Shown here: positions 24,969 through 33,814 of the stretch, in pieces
How the letters are laid out: the number at the start of each line of letters is the position of its first letter
Position numbering within the stretch: position 1 is the stretch's first letter
Assembly: GCA_002842925.1 (NCBI GenBank)
Contig: PHEL01000035.1
Coordinates: 1 to 59,536 of the forward strand
DNA from: Alphaproteobacteria bacterium HGW-Alphaproteobacteria-14
GTDB taxonomy: Bacteria; Pseudomonadota; Alphaproteobacteria; Sphingomonadales; Sphingomonadaceae
Direction of reading: 5' to 3'
Length of the DNA: 59,536 nucleotides
Notes under the pieces: model-generated
Databases searched by the model: none
What the model saw: only the letters and a program-made list of their open reading frames with translations
What the model was told of the DNA's origin: nothing
Program-made: the position numbers and the translations under genes

Positions 24969-26183
24969 TCATTGCTCGGCCCCCCTCATGCGATGTCCAC
25001 GATCTTCTCCGACAAAGGTCCGGAGAGCTGCCTGACAGGCCATCGCGAAGCTCTGCCCGGCGTCCTGGCGGGATGGAGCGACTTCGAACGGACGGTCAGG
25101 CACGGTCCCACCCGCAAAGCCCTTTGCAGCCGCGATCATGGGCGCGAGGCTCGCGGTGTTGCGCATCAGCCCGGCCAGACATTTCCGGCCTGATCGGGCG
25201 CGGTATCGGTGCTCTGCCGGAAGCCGCGCGTTGCGGTCGATGACGAGCACCGACAGTGCCGCTCGCTCGCGGCCCATCCTATCGCAGGCTGCAGCCCAGG
25301 CGGGCTGGGAGATGCCATGCCACAGGCACGCGATGGCGGCCGCGTCCACGATATCTGGCCAGCCCGGTGGCCGCACGGATGGGAGCAGAGCCCGATAATC
25401 CTCGCTCGCCAGACTTGCCGCCATGGCTGGCGTGATCTCAATCGCGCGGTCAGTCGCGCTTTGTGCGGCGGGCGCGCGGGTACAGTTTTTCGATGAGTCT
25501 TGGATAGGTATATTGGGTGCGAAGATTTCTTCCGTCCGGACGGAAGATTTCGTGTCACCGGACGGAAGATCCAGCTGCACCATCAGCGCCTCCAGCGACG
25601 CTTTCAGGGCCTCAAGCTTCTCGATGGACTCGATGCGGGACACCCGGCCCCGGGGCAGAATGCGATCTGCTTGCTCGACAGCCTCCACCGCCTCGCTTGC
25701 CCTGATCTGACGACCGAGCATGACCACCTCATGCCGCAGTGAAGCCACCGCACGCTCATGCAGCTCCATGGCCTCAAGCCGAGCCATCCACCGATGGTAG
25801 CCATCGATGACCGGACGAAGGCTGATCCCTGCGAGGCTGACGATGACACCGCCTCGACGCTGGCCAGTGCGGCGCGCATGCGGAACATGGGTCCTCTCGA
25901 TAAACCCGCCGCGTTCAAGCTCGGCTTCGGCGTTGTGCAGAACCTTCGTCGAAATCCGCAGCGTTTGAGCCGTGGTCTGCGGTTGCTCCCACACACCGCA
26001 AATCTTTCCTGACTCAAAGTCGGACGATCGGCAGCCGAGCAGATAGTGCTTCAGGACACGCACTGCGGTCGCCGACAGGCGTTCCTCGCGACAAGACCCC
26101 GACGCGATCTTCTCGATCAGATCAGCCAGGCTGAAGTGGGTAACGCCTGGCGGCAAGCCACCATGGGCCAATGAGGCGCTCAT
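24969..26183 (-). CDS. RepC-like plasmid replication initiator
   Basis: A 404-residue protein with winged-helix N-terminal region (LSATAVRVLKHYL, TLRISTKVLHNAEAELERGG) and a C-terminal domain resembling alphaproteobacterial RepC (VRPPGWPDIVDAAAIAC, QPAWAAACDRMGRERAALSV, SGRKCLAGLMRN). RepC proteins start replication at an origin inside their own gene. No repA or repB precedes it, so it is a stand-alone RepC type. GGAGG lies seven bases before the ATG. Its presence shows that the element was, or can be, a replicating plasmid. Confidence 0.82.
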   Translation of the reverse strand: MSASLAHGGLPPGVTHFSLADLIEKIASGSCREERLSATAVRVLKHYLLGCRSSDFESGKICGVWEQPQTTAQTLRISTKVLHNAEAELERGGFIERTHVPHARRTGQRRGGVIVSLAGISLRPVIDGYHRWMARLEAMELHERAVASLRHEVVMLGRQIRASEAVEAVEQADRILPRGRVSRIESIEKLEALKASLEALMVQLDLPSGDTKSSVRTEEIFAPNIPIQDSSKNCTRAPAAQSATDRAIEITPAMAASLASEDYRALLPSVRPPGWPDIVDAAAIACLWHGISQPAWAAACDRMGRERAALSVLVIDRNARLPAEHRYRARSGRKCLAGLMRNTASLAPMIAAAKGFAGGTVPDRPFEVAPSRQDAGQSFAMACQAALRTFVGEDRGHRMRGAEQ

Positions 26184-26189
26184 TTTGCA

Positions 26190-26303
26190 CCTCCGGCAAG
26201 GTTTGTCCTTGCACCCGATTCTTCGGTCGCGTAGATGAGAGAAATAGCCGCAACGCTATTGAAATGACCGCTGTGAAGGGTGCCAGCCCTTCCGGCGGTT
26301 TTT
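26190..26303 (+). ncRNA. candidate antisense (counter-transcribed) RNA of repC
   Basis: On the strand opposite repC, just upstream of its start, is a strong intrinsic terminator. ACCGC (26267-26271) pairs with GCGGT (26295-26299), inside it GAAGGG pairs with CCCTTC around a 6-nt loop, and five T follow (26299-26303). A transcript ending here would be antisense to the repC leader, as the ctRNA of repABC plasmids is. A second hairpin, GTAGGC/GCCTAC, follows at 26305-26329. The 5' end and promoter are not identified. Confidence 0.45.
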
Positions 26304-26469
26304 CGTAGGCGGTCTGGCGGCCTGCCTACCGGCTTCCCAACGCGGTAATTCCGACCAGACATGCGCGTTTCCGAGGGCCTCAAAGTGCCCGCTCGTACAA
26401 ATCGCGTACAGTCAGCCCCGTACAGAAGGCAGATTCTACAAAGAAAACATCTGACTATCTGATTTGGCT
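26304..26469. other. non-coding stretch with CGTACA repeats before tRNA fragment
   Basis: No gene is seen. CGTACA occurs at 26394, 26405 and 26419, which could be iterons or recombinase arm sites. AT content rises towards the tRNA fragment at 26470. Confidence 0.4.
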
Positions 26470-26521
26470 GGCTCCCTTCACACGGGTGGGGTCACAGGTT
26501 CAATCCCTGTCGCGCCCACCA
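26470..26521 (+). tRNA. 3' fragment of a tRNA gene (probably Val-CAC), attachment-site scar
   Basis: The end has a perfect T-arm (ACAGG TTCAATC CCTGT), the 3' acceptor strand CGCGCCC and an encoded ACCA. Before it is an anticodon-arm-like CTCCC TTCACAC GGGTG with CAC in the loop and one mismatch. There is no D-arm and no GGGCGCG 5' acceptor strand upstream, so it is not a functional tRNA. Site-specific elements insert into tRNA 3' ends and leave such copies, so this is probably the right border of the integrated plasmid. The intact tRNA and the other border are not visible in the window. Confidence 0.75.
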
Positions 26522-26668
26522 TCTTTTCAATGACTTAGGAAAGATGGCGCCGGTGTCCATGAAAAATTGAGAAGGCGTGCGGCGCGGGCGTGCTGAGCGC
26601 GCTTTGTGATTATGCCGCTGCGATCCGCATCGCCAGCGCTTGCCGAGCAATCGGCTTCGCCCGAACCC

Positions 26669-27346
26669 TCAGGCGCGCGCCCACATTCGCAACAGATTGG
26701 CGATAGTCTTGTCGAGCGTCAGCAGTTCGGCCGATTGCAGGGGCAGCGTCTGGCGCAGCGCGGTGCGCAGGTTTTCAAGATCGAACAGCATGTCGCGTTG
26801 CGCCTGATCAGCGATCAGGCTTTCTATCCAGCCGACGCACACGATCCTTGTCCCGCGGATGACCGGCTTGACCTCATGAATGCTGGCCGAAGGATACAAC
26901 GCCAGATAGCCCGCATCACCCTTCACTTCCTGGGTCATGCCTGCCGCATGGATCACCAGCTCGCCGCCGTCATATTCGCCGGGCGGGGTGAGAAACAATG
27001 TAAACGACAGGTCTGTGCGCAGGCGCGCGGTGCCTTTACCCATCAGCGCATTATCGACATGCGCGCCGTAATGCCCGCCAACCTCGGTCTTGCTGATAAG
27101 CAGTGGGGAGAACCGCCGGGGCTGGGCTGCGGCTTTGATCACAGCGTTTTCGGCGATGATCGGCAGCAATTCATCCTGCACCCGGCGACCGGCGGCAGTA
27201 TCCATCGCGGCTTGCAGGTTGCGTTTCACCTGACGCGCAACCCCACCCGCCGTCTCACGCCCGTCGCGCCATTCGAGCAGGTCGATCCGCGTGCGCAGGG
27301 CGGAAAGGTGTTCAGCATCGCTGAGCGCATTGATAACAAGGGTCAT
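26669..27346 (-). CDS. PKHD-type Fe(II)/2-oxoglutarate dioxygenase (PiuC/YbiX family)
   Basis: A 225-residue dioxygenase. The iron ligands are visible as H96 and D98 (GAHVDNA) and H157 (ASIHEVKPV), with R167 the likely 2-oxoglutarate ligand. Relatives such as YbiX lie beside TonB receptors for iron-siderophores, and here a TonB receptor is nearby beyond a TetR gene. The substrate is unknown. It begins ordinary chromosome after the element border. Confidence 0.88.
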   Translation of the reverse strand: MTLVINALSDAEHLSALRTRIDLLEWRDGRETAGGVARQVKRNLQAAMDTAAGRRVQDELLPIIAENAVIKAAAQPRRFSPLLISKTEVGGHYGAHVDNALMGKGTARLRTDLSFTLFLTPPGEYDGGELVIHAAGMTQEVKGDAGYLALYPSASIHEVKPVIRGTRIVCVGWIESLIADQAQRDMLFDLENLRTALRQTLPLQSAELLTLDKTIANLLRMWARA

Positions 27347-27408
27347 GGGAAGCAGGCCTAGCGCCAGACATGCAGCATGAAAAGCGCACGGCGAGCGCTG
27401 CCATGGCT

Positions 27409-28077
27409 TCAGCGGCGCCGGATGTCCTCAGGCAGCGGGCGAGCGATGCCGTGTTGCAGAATGTCTCGGGTTAGATCGGGAATCATATCAATCCGGTCCC
27501 CATCGCGCGCCCACACCGCATAGCGCAACCCGAGAAACACGGCCATGCCCATCATCGCCCAAGCGTGCCCCTCGCTTAACCCTTCGCGCAAATCGCCCCG
27601 TTCAATTCCTTTGCATAGTCGCTCAAAAATTCTCGTAGCTGTCGTTTCGTAATGCTTGCGATAACAGTCGGGCGCGACGAATTTGGATTCGTCGATGATT
27701 TGATAGATTTCGGCAAATTCACGCGCAAAATCGAGGAAAGAGGAAAAGGCTGCCACTTCTTTGTCGACCGAAGTTGCATTCCCTTTAGTTTCAATCTTTT
27801 CCACGCCTTGAATGGCAACCAGTTTCACCCGCTCGCTCATGTCCTGAACCAGCGCCCTGAACAAAGCCTCCTTGGAATCAAAATAGGTATAAAAACTGCC
27901 TAGCGCCACACCCGCACGGCGGGTGATCGAACTGACCGAGGCTTCGTGAAAGCCCTTCTCGCCAAACTCTTCTGCTGCCGCATCAAACAGTTTGCGTAGC
28001 GTTCGACGACCTCGTTCGGTGCGCGGGGTCTTGGCATCTGGCACAGCGCTTTTGGTCAGCACGTCCTCACACTCCAT
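27409..28077 (-). CDS. TetR-family repressor
   Basis: A 222-residue regulator with the N-terminal helix-turn-helix (SITRRAGVALGSFYTYFDSK) and a variable ligand-binding domain. It is divergent from the TonB receptor, with 160 bp between them. A dyad overlapping the receptor promoter (28176-28191) is a natural operator, so it probably represses the receptor and itself. Confidence 0.88.
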   Translation of the reverse strand: MECEDVLTKSAVPDAKTPRTERGRRTLRKLFDAAAEEFGEKGFHEASVSSITRRAGVALGSFYTYFDSKEALFRALVQDMSERVKLVAIQGVEKIETKGNATSVDKEVAAFSSFLDFAREFAEIYQIIDESKFVAPDCYRKHYETTATRIFERLCKGIERGDLREGLSEGHAWAMMGMAVFLGLRYAVWARDGDRIDMIPDLTRDILQHGIARPLPEDIRRR

Positions 28078-28175
28078 GCTCTTGCGGTCTTTGGGTCGCT
28101 CTCGTGACTGTTGCGCATTAGCTACTACCTCTCCTCAATCGCTACGCTTGCACCGCCCAGCATACAAGTCCAAAC

Positions 28176-28204
28176 TTGAAACATGGTTCAACTTTCAATA
28201 TCAG
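28176..28204 (+). promoter_or_regulatory. predicted TonB-receptor promoter with overlapping dyad operator
   Basis: TTGAAA (28176-28181), 17 bp, TATCAG (28199-28204). The dyad TTGAA-N6-TTCAA (28176-28191) covers the -35 box and spacer, a typical place for TetR-type repression. Confidence 0.5.
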
Positions 28205-28237
28205 GGCGACTATAGAGGGCCAGAGAGGATGAACCCG

Positions 28238-30559
28238 ATGATCAATACACTTTGCCGTCGCGCATGGCTGCTTGCTGGATGCGCTGGGATTGCCACTTTT
28301 GCCGCTCCTGCCCACGCGCAAGAAGCGGTCGATAATGTTACCAGCGCAAGTGATCAAGCCGAAGACGGCGCAATCATCGTCACCGCTCGCCGTCGCGAAG
28401 AACGTCTGATCGATGTGCCACTGTCGATCACCGCGCTGACTGGGGAATCGCTGGAGCAGCAAGGCATTCAAGATCTCACCCAGATCGGCCAGCAAGTGCC
28501 CAACATAACTCTGGAGGTCAGCCGCGGCACCAACACCACGCTCACCGCCTTCATCCGCGGCGTCGGTCAGCAGGATCCGGTTGGCGGGTTCGAGGCCGGT
28601 GTGGGGCTCTATGTTGACGACGTGTATCTGAACCGCCCACAGGCTGCCGTGCTCGACGTCTACGAAGTCGAACGCATCGAAGTGCTGCGCGGGCCGCAGG
28701 GCACGCTCTATGGCCGCAACACCATCGGCGGCGCGATCAAATATGTCACCGCCAAATTGCCCGATGATACCAGCGTGAAGATTCGCGGCACCTATGGATC
28801 GTATGATCAGGCCGATCTGATTATCACCGCCTCAACCCCGATTTCCGATAATCTCAAGATCGGAGCGAGCGGCGCGCGGCTATCGCGCGGCGGGTTTGGT
28901 GACAACCTCACGCTTGGCACCGAAAATTACAACAAGGACGTGTGGGCCGCACGTGGCACCATTGAATTCGACAATGGCCCATTGATGGTGCGCCTTACCG
29001 GTGATTACATCAAAGACAATTCAGAAGCACGCGGTGGCCATCGACTGATCCCTGGGCTGCTGACTGGGGCGCCCGTTCTCGATGATGTCTTCGATACGCG
29101 AGGTGGCCTGAATGTCGTTGATCAAGAAGTCGAAGCCTATGGCGGTGCGCTCAATATCGCAGTGGAAGTCAGCGACACGATAACCCTCAAATCGATCACC
29201 GGCTATCGTGAGGACCATTCATCCAGCCCGATCGATTTTGATGCCTTGCCTGCAGTCGATCTCGACGTCCCCGCGCTCAATGACAACGACCAGTTCAGCC
29301 AGGAATTTCAGCTGCTTTATGAAAGTGACAAGCTGTCCGGCGTGCTGGGCTTCTACTACCTTGATGCCAGCGCTTTCACCGCGTTTGACGTGGCGCTGTT
29401 CACCACCCTGCCCGGCCTGACCGCGCAGACGCTGGGCGATGTCGATACCGAAACCTGGTCGGTGTTCGGCGATTTTACCTATGACCTGACCGATACGGTC
29501 AGCGTGTCAGTGGGCGGGCGTTATACCAATGACAAACGCACCAGCCGGGTGCTGCGCACCACCTTCCTCGGCGGGTTTTCCGATCTGTTCGATGGCGCAG
29601 GCTTTCCCATTGCAGTGACCAGCGATTTTAATGGCAGCCGGACGTTTGAAGATTTCAACCCGCGCGCTTCGATCAGCTGGCAGCCCAACGCCAATCACAA
29701 CCTTTATTTCACCTATTCGCAAGGGTTCAAGGGCGGCGGGTTTGATCCGCGCGGCCAGTCCACGGCTTGCCGGAACAGCGCCGGTGGGGCCTGCACCGAG
29801 CAGGAGGTGTTCGATTTCATGGGCTTCGAGCCGGAGACGGTCGACAGCTTTGAACTGGGCTGGAAAGCATCCTTGTTCGATAACCGCGTGAACATCAGCA
29901 TCGCCGGGTTCCTCGGCCAGTATGATAATGTCCAGATCCCCGGATCGGTCGGGTTCGACAGCAATGGCGATGGCACCAATGACAGCTTCATCGGGATCAC
30001 TTCCAACGCTGCCAGTGCCGATGTCAACGGGCTTGAATTTGAAGGCAATGCACTGATCGGCAGGGATTTTGCCGGGGAAGGCAGCCGATTCAGCATCAAC
30101 TGGTCGCTGGGCTATCTCGATGCCAAGTTCAACACCTTCATCGACGCATTCGGCGTGGACGTTGCCGACCAGCGCGTGTTCCAGAACACCCCCGACGTCA
30201 CAGCGCATATGGGGTTCAACATGGGCGTGCCGGTGGCCAGCGGGATGGTTGACCTGATCGGGCTTGCCTCGCTGCGGTCGGATGCCAGCCAGTTTGAAAC
30301 GCCCAATCCGTTCCTCGATCAGGATGGGTTCGTACTGGTCGACGCCAGCGTGGTTTACACGGCGGATAGCGGATTATTCTCCATCGGCGTTCACGGCAAA
30401 AACCTGTTCGACAAGGAATATATCGTTTCCGGCTACAACTTTGTCGCAGGCGGGGTTGGCGGCGCGCCGTTCATCCCGACGTTGGGCCAGGAAGGCACTC
30501 TGACCGGGTTCTTCGGCGACCCACGCCGGATATTCGTGACCGCGCAGGTCAATTTCTAA
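28238..30559 (+). CDS. TonB-dependent outer-membrane receptor
   Basis: A 773-residue receptor: signal peptide of about 26 residues ending PAHAQ, N-terminal IIVTARRREE segment, plug domain with GVGLYVDDVYLNRPQ and VLRGPQGTLYGRNTIGGAI, and a 22-strand barrel ending in RRIFVTAQVNF with terminal Phe. It should import a bulky nutrient, iron chelate or organic substrate, with TonB energy. The ATG at 28238 is chosen because AGAGG lies nine bases upstream; the ATG at 28229 is too close to it. A strong terminator follows the gene. Confidence 0.92.
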   Translation: MINTLCRRAWLLAGCAGIATFAAPAHAQEAVDNVTSASDQAEDGAIIVTARRREERLIDVPLSITALTGESLEQQGIQDLTQIGQQVPNITLEVSRGTNTTLTAFIRGVGQQDPVGGFEAGVGLYVDDVYLNRPQAAVLDVYEVERIEVLRGPQGTLYGRNTIGGAIKYVTAKLPDDTSVKIRGTYGSYDQADLIITASTPISDNLKIGASGARLSRGGFGDNLTLGTENYNKDVWAARGTIEFDNGPLMVRLTGDYIKDNSEARGGHRLIPGLLTGAPVLDDVFDTRGGLNVVDQEVEAYGGALNIAVEVSDTITLKSITGYREDHSSSPIDFDALPAVDLDVPALNDNDQFSQEFQLLYESDKLSGVLGFYYLDASAFTAFDVALFTTLPGLTAQTLGDVDTETWSVFGDFTYDLTDTVSVSVGGRYTNDKRTSRVLRTTFLGGFSDLFDGAGFPIAVTSDFNGSRTFEDFNPRASISWQPNANHNLYFTYSQGFKGGGFDPRGQSTACRNSAGGACTEQEVFDFMGFEPETVDSFELGWKASLFDNRVNISIAGFLGQYDNVQIPGSVGFDSNGDGTNDSFIGITSNAASADVNGLEFEGNALIGRDFAGEGSRFSINWSLGYLDAKFNTFIDAFGVDVADQRVFQNTPDVTAHMGFNMGVPVASGMVDLIGLASLRSDASQFETPNPFLDQDGFVLVDASVVYTADSGLFSIGVHGKNLFDKEYIVSGYNFVAGGVGGAPFIPTLGQEGTLTGFFGDPRRIFVTAQVNF

Positions 30560-30573
30560 GAAGCTCTCCTGAA

Positions 30574-30608
30574 GGGGCGGCGGCCTCTCACGATATCACC
30601 GCCGCCCC
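30574..30608 (+). terminator. hairpin after TonB receptor gene
   Basis: GGGGCGGCGG (30574-30583) pairs perfectly with CCGCCGCCCC (30599-30608), followed by TGTTCTTCT. Confidence 0.75.
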
Positions 30609-30666
30609 TGTTCTTCTGGCCCTTCCCTCTTTCCTTGATCCGCCTGAGCGGGCATAGCGCCACGCC

Positions 30667-31847
30667 ATGCATGATATCCGCTTTATCCGAGAGAATCCCG
30701 AAGGTTTCGATGCCGCCTTGGCGCGGCGCGGGGCCGATCCGTTGGCGAAGGCGCTGATCGCGCTCGACGAAGAACGCCGCGCGGTGACGACGCAGGTGCA
30801 GGTCGCGCAATGCCCGCATTGGAAGCGCGCGCCGATGAACTGGCAGCGAGGCTTAAGGCTGCTCTGGAGATCATCCCCAACCTGCCCGCTGACGATGTGC
30901 CCAACGGCGCGGGCGAGGAGGATAATGTCGAGGTAGCCCGCTGGGGCACCCCGCGCAGCTTCGACTTCGCGCCCAAGGAACACGCCGACATCGCGCCCGC
31001 GCTCGGCATGGATTTTGAAACCGGCACGCGACTGTCGGGCGCGCGCTTTACCTTCCTGCGCGGCGATATGGCGCGGCTGCACCGTGCGCTCGGCCAGTTC
31101 ATGCTCGACGTGCAGACCGGCGAGCATGGCTATGAGGAATGCAATCCGCCGGTGCTGGTGGGCGATGATGCCATGTATGGCACCGACAAGCTGCCAAAGT
31201 TTGCCGAGGACAGTTTCTGCACCACCAACGAGCGCTGGCTCATCCCCACCAGCGAAGTCCCTCTCACCGCCAGCGTCATGGGCGAATTGCTCGATGAAAG
31301 CGCGCTGCCGATGCGCCTCACCGCGCTTACGCTATGCTTCCGTTCCGAAGCGGGCGCGGCGGGGCGCGATACGCGGGGGTTCATCCGTCAGCACCAATTC
31401 GAAAAGTGCGAACTCGTCAGCATCGTGCGGCCGGAAGATTCCGAGGCTGAACACCAGCGCATGACCCGCGCTGCGGAAACCATCCTCGAAAAGCTGAACC
31501 TGCCCTATCGCAAGCTGCTGCTATGCACCGGCGACATGGGTTTTGGCGCGCGCAAGACCTATGATCTTGAAGTGTGGCTGCCGGGCCAAGACGCATTCCG
31601 CGAGATCAGTTCTTGCTCGAACACCGGCGATTTTCAGGCGCGCCGTATGAACACCCGCTACCGCGTAGCAGGCGAGCAGAAGTCCACCCAGTTCGTCCAC
31701 ACCCTCAACGGATCGGGCCTCGCGGTCGGACGCACACTGGTCGCGGTAATCGAGAATTATCAGAACAAGGATGGCTCCGTTACCGTGCCTGACGCATTGC
31801 TGCCTTATATGGGCGGCGTGGCCACACTTAACCCCCGTTCGTCCTGA
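30667..31847 (+). pseudogene. serS: seryl-tRNA synthetase with internal deletion and frameshift
   Basis: The frame from 30667 begins with a normal SerRS N-terminus ([20 protein letters not shown]) up to TTQVQVAQ. At about 30809 the homology jumps frame to [20 protein letters not shown], which continues through class II motif 2 ([14 protein letters not shown]) and motif 3 ([18 protein letters not shown]) to 31847. About 35 codons of the coiled-coil tRNA-binding arm are missing, and their length is not a multiple of three. The parts total about 392 residues against the usual 425 or so. An ATG at 30810 could start the catalytic part but has no ribosome site. The gene is normally essential, so another copy or a sequence error is likely. 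Confidence 0.85.
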
Positions 31848-31926
31848 GCTTGTCGAAGGACCGTCCGTCTTCCTCCCTCGCGCAATCAAAGGAATTACAG
31901 TGCTTCGACAAGCTCAGCACGAACGG
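31835..31926. repeat. inverted pair of a 27-bp intergenic repeat
   Basis: The left copy (31835-31861, CCGTTCGTCCTGAGCTTGTC...) and the right copy (31900-31926, opposite orientation) flank 38 bp. The core CTGAGCTTGTCGAAG is a widespread dispersed repeat of sphingomonads (recalled, not searched). The left copy supplies the last serS codons and its stop. Confidence 0.8.
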
Positions 31927-31943
31927 TTAGAGGTGGTTGCGCC

Positions 31944-32708
31944 ATGAGAATCCTCCTCACCAATGACGACGGCGTCCACGCCCCCGGATTGAAGGTGCTG
32001 GAGGAAATTGCCCGCCAGTTTTCCGACGATATCTGGATCTGCGCCCCGTCCGAGGAGCAATCGGGCGCGGGCCATTCGCTTACACTCACCCGCCCGGTCC
32101 GGCTCAACAAGCTGGGCGATCGGCGCTTTGCCGTTACCGGCACGCCGACCGACAGCGTCATGATGGCGCTGCGCACGGTAATGGATTCGCCCCCCGACCT
32201 GATCCTGTCGGGCGTTAATCGCGGGGCGAACCTTGGCGATGACATCACTTACTCCGGCACCGTCTCCGCCGCGATCGAAGGCGCGCTGGCGGGTATCCGA
32301 TCGGTCGCCTTCAGTCAGGTCTATGCCCGAGAAGGCATGGGCGATGACGTGCCGTTCGGCGCGGCGCGCGAATGGGGGGCAAAGGTGCTTGCGCCCCTGA
32401 TCGAGGCCCCGTTGGCCGAACGCACGCTGATCAACGTCAATTTCCCCGCGCTCCCGCCAGAACAGGTCAAGGGCATCCGCGTGGTGCGCCAAGGCTTCCA
32501 CGACTATTCGCGCGGCAGCATCGTCGAAGGGCGCGACCCGCGCGGCTATCGTTATTTCTGGTTCGGACTTGATCCGATCGAACATACGATGGATCACGGC
32601 ACTGATCTGGAAGCGATTGATGATGGTTATGTCGCGGTGACGCCGTTGCAGCTTGACCTGACCCATTATTCGACCATCGGCATCCTTGCCGAACGGTTCG
32701 CGGATTAA
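31944..32708 (+). CDS. surE: 5'/3'-nucleotidase SurE
   Basis: A 254-residue survival protein SurE with the metal-binding start ILLTNDDG (D8, D9), SGAGHSLT and the SGVNRGANLGDDITYSGTV active-site loop. It dephosphorylates nucleoside monophosphates in stationary phase. GAGGTGG lies upstream of the ATG. The serS-surE order is common in alphaproteobacteria. Confidence 0.95.
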   Translation: MRILLTNDDGVHAPGLKVLEEIARQFSDDIWICAPSEEQSGAGHSLTLTRPVRLNKLGDRRFAVTGTPTDSVMMALRTVMDSPPDLILSGVNRGANLGDDITYSGTVSAAIEGALAGIRSVAFSQVYAREGMGDDVPFGAAREWGAKVLAPLIEAPLAERTLINVNFPALPPEQVKGIRVVRQGFHDYSRGSIVEGRDPRGYRYFWFGLDPIEHTMDHGTDLEAIDDGYVAVTPLQLDLTHYSTIGILAERFAD

Positions 32709-32724
32709 AGGCAGGGGCGGGCCG

Positions 32725-33807
32725 ATGGCTGCGGACAAACCGACGCGCAACCCGTTCAAGCGCAAGGCAAAGCTGGCTGATCAGTTTCAGCCGCTGCGGC
32801 GCGCGGTCAGGATCCCTGTTTGGGGCGATGTCGGCCTGAGACTTGGTCTGGCATTCGGGCTGCTGGGGATGGTCATCCTGATCCACTGGCTGGACCGCGA
32901 CGGGCTGGTTGACCATGTCGATGGCCACATCAGCTTTCTCGATGTGGTCTATTTCACCATGATATCGGTCACCACCACGGGCTTTGGTGACATTGCCCCG
33001 GTCAGCGATTCGGCGCGGCTGGTCGAGGCGGTGATCGTCACCCCGGTGCGGATCGCGGTGCTGTTCATCTTCGTGGGCGCGGCCTACGATTTCGTTATCA
33101 AACGCAGCTGGGAGAAATGGCGTATGGCCCGCATACAGGAACAGCTGAGCAATCATGTGGTGGTGCTGGGCTACGGCATATCAGGATCGCAGAGCGTGGG
33201 TGAGCTGATTGAACGCGGCATCGACCCGCGCCGGATCGTGGTGGTCGAACCGAGCGCGGATCGGCTGGCCGAGGCTGAGAAGCTTGGCGTGAACGTGATG
33301 GCCGCCGATGCGACGCGCGACGAAACGCTGAAAGCGGTGCGTATCGCCGAGGCGCAGAGCGTGCTGGTATCAGCCGGGCGCGATGATACCTCGATCCTGA
33401 TCGTGCTGACTGTGCGCCACCTCGCGCCCGATGTGCCGATCAGCGTGGTGGTGCGGGCGGATGACAATGAATTGCTGGCCCGGCAGGCAGGCGCAAACAA
33501 TGTCATCAACCCGGTGCGATTCACGGGTCTGCTGCTGGCGGGCAGCGTCAAAGGCGCACATATTGCCGATTATCTCGCCGATCTCGCCAGTGTTAGCGGG
33601 CGGGTGCAACTGGTCGAACGGGTGGTGAGCGAGGCTGAGTGCGGATTGCCGATTACCGATCTGAAAAGCGGTGGTCAGGGTCTGCGCATCTACCGCAATG
33701 GCCGTGCCATCGGCTTCTGGGAAAATGAATGTCAAACGCTCCAGCCGGGTGATGTGGTGGTGGAAATCGTCCCGACCATTGGCAATGAAGGTGATGACCA
33801 GCTCTGA
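32725..33807 (+). CDS. potassium channel with TrkA-N (RCK) domain
   Basis: A 360-residue membrane protein. A first helix (about residues 38-55) precedes a pore loop with the K+ filter TTGFGD at 84-89, then a second helix (about 98-116). A cytosolic Rossmann-type RCK domain starts at HVVVLGYGISGSQS and is followed by a RCK_C-like tail. It is a ligand-gated two-helix K+ channel or leak. The ATG at 32725 follows AGGGGCGGG; an earlier ATG at 32686 lies within surE. Confidence 0.92.
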   Translation: MAADKPTRNPFKRKAKLADQFQPLRRAVRIPVWGDVGLRLGLAFGLLGMVILIHWLDRDGLVDHVDGHISFLDVVYFTMISVTTTGFGDIAPVSDSARLVEAVIVTPVRIAVLFIFVGAAYDFVIKRSWEKWRMARIQEQLSNHVVVLGYGISGSQSVGELIERGIDPRRIVVVEPSADRLAEAEKLGVNVMAADATRDETLKAVRIAEAQSVLVSAGRDDTSILIVLTVRHLAPDVPISVVVRADDNELLARQAGANNVINPVRFTGLLLAGSVKGAHIADYLADLASVSGRVQLVERVVSEAECGLPITDLKSGGQGLRIYRNGRAIGFWENECQTLQPGDVVVEIVPTIGNEGDDQL

Positions 33808-33814
33808 TCTAACC

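Noticed and set aside
26470-26521. Functional tRNA gene
   Set aside because: No 5' acceptor strand or D-arm is present upstream of the anticodon region.
27992-28237. Upstream extension of the first TonB receptor
   Set aside because: It crosses the divergent promoter region and places the signal peptide deep inside the protein.
30810-31847. Stand-alone shortened seryl-tRNA synthetase from the internal ATG
   Set aside because: No ribosome site, and the remaining N-terminal part upstream shows a broken normal gene; kept only as a possibility in the serS entry.
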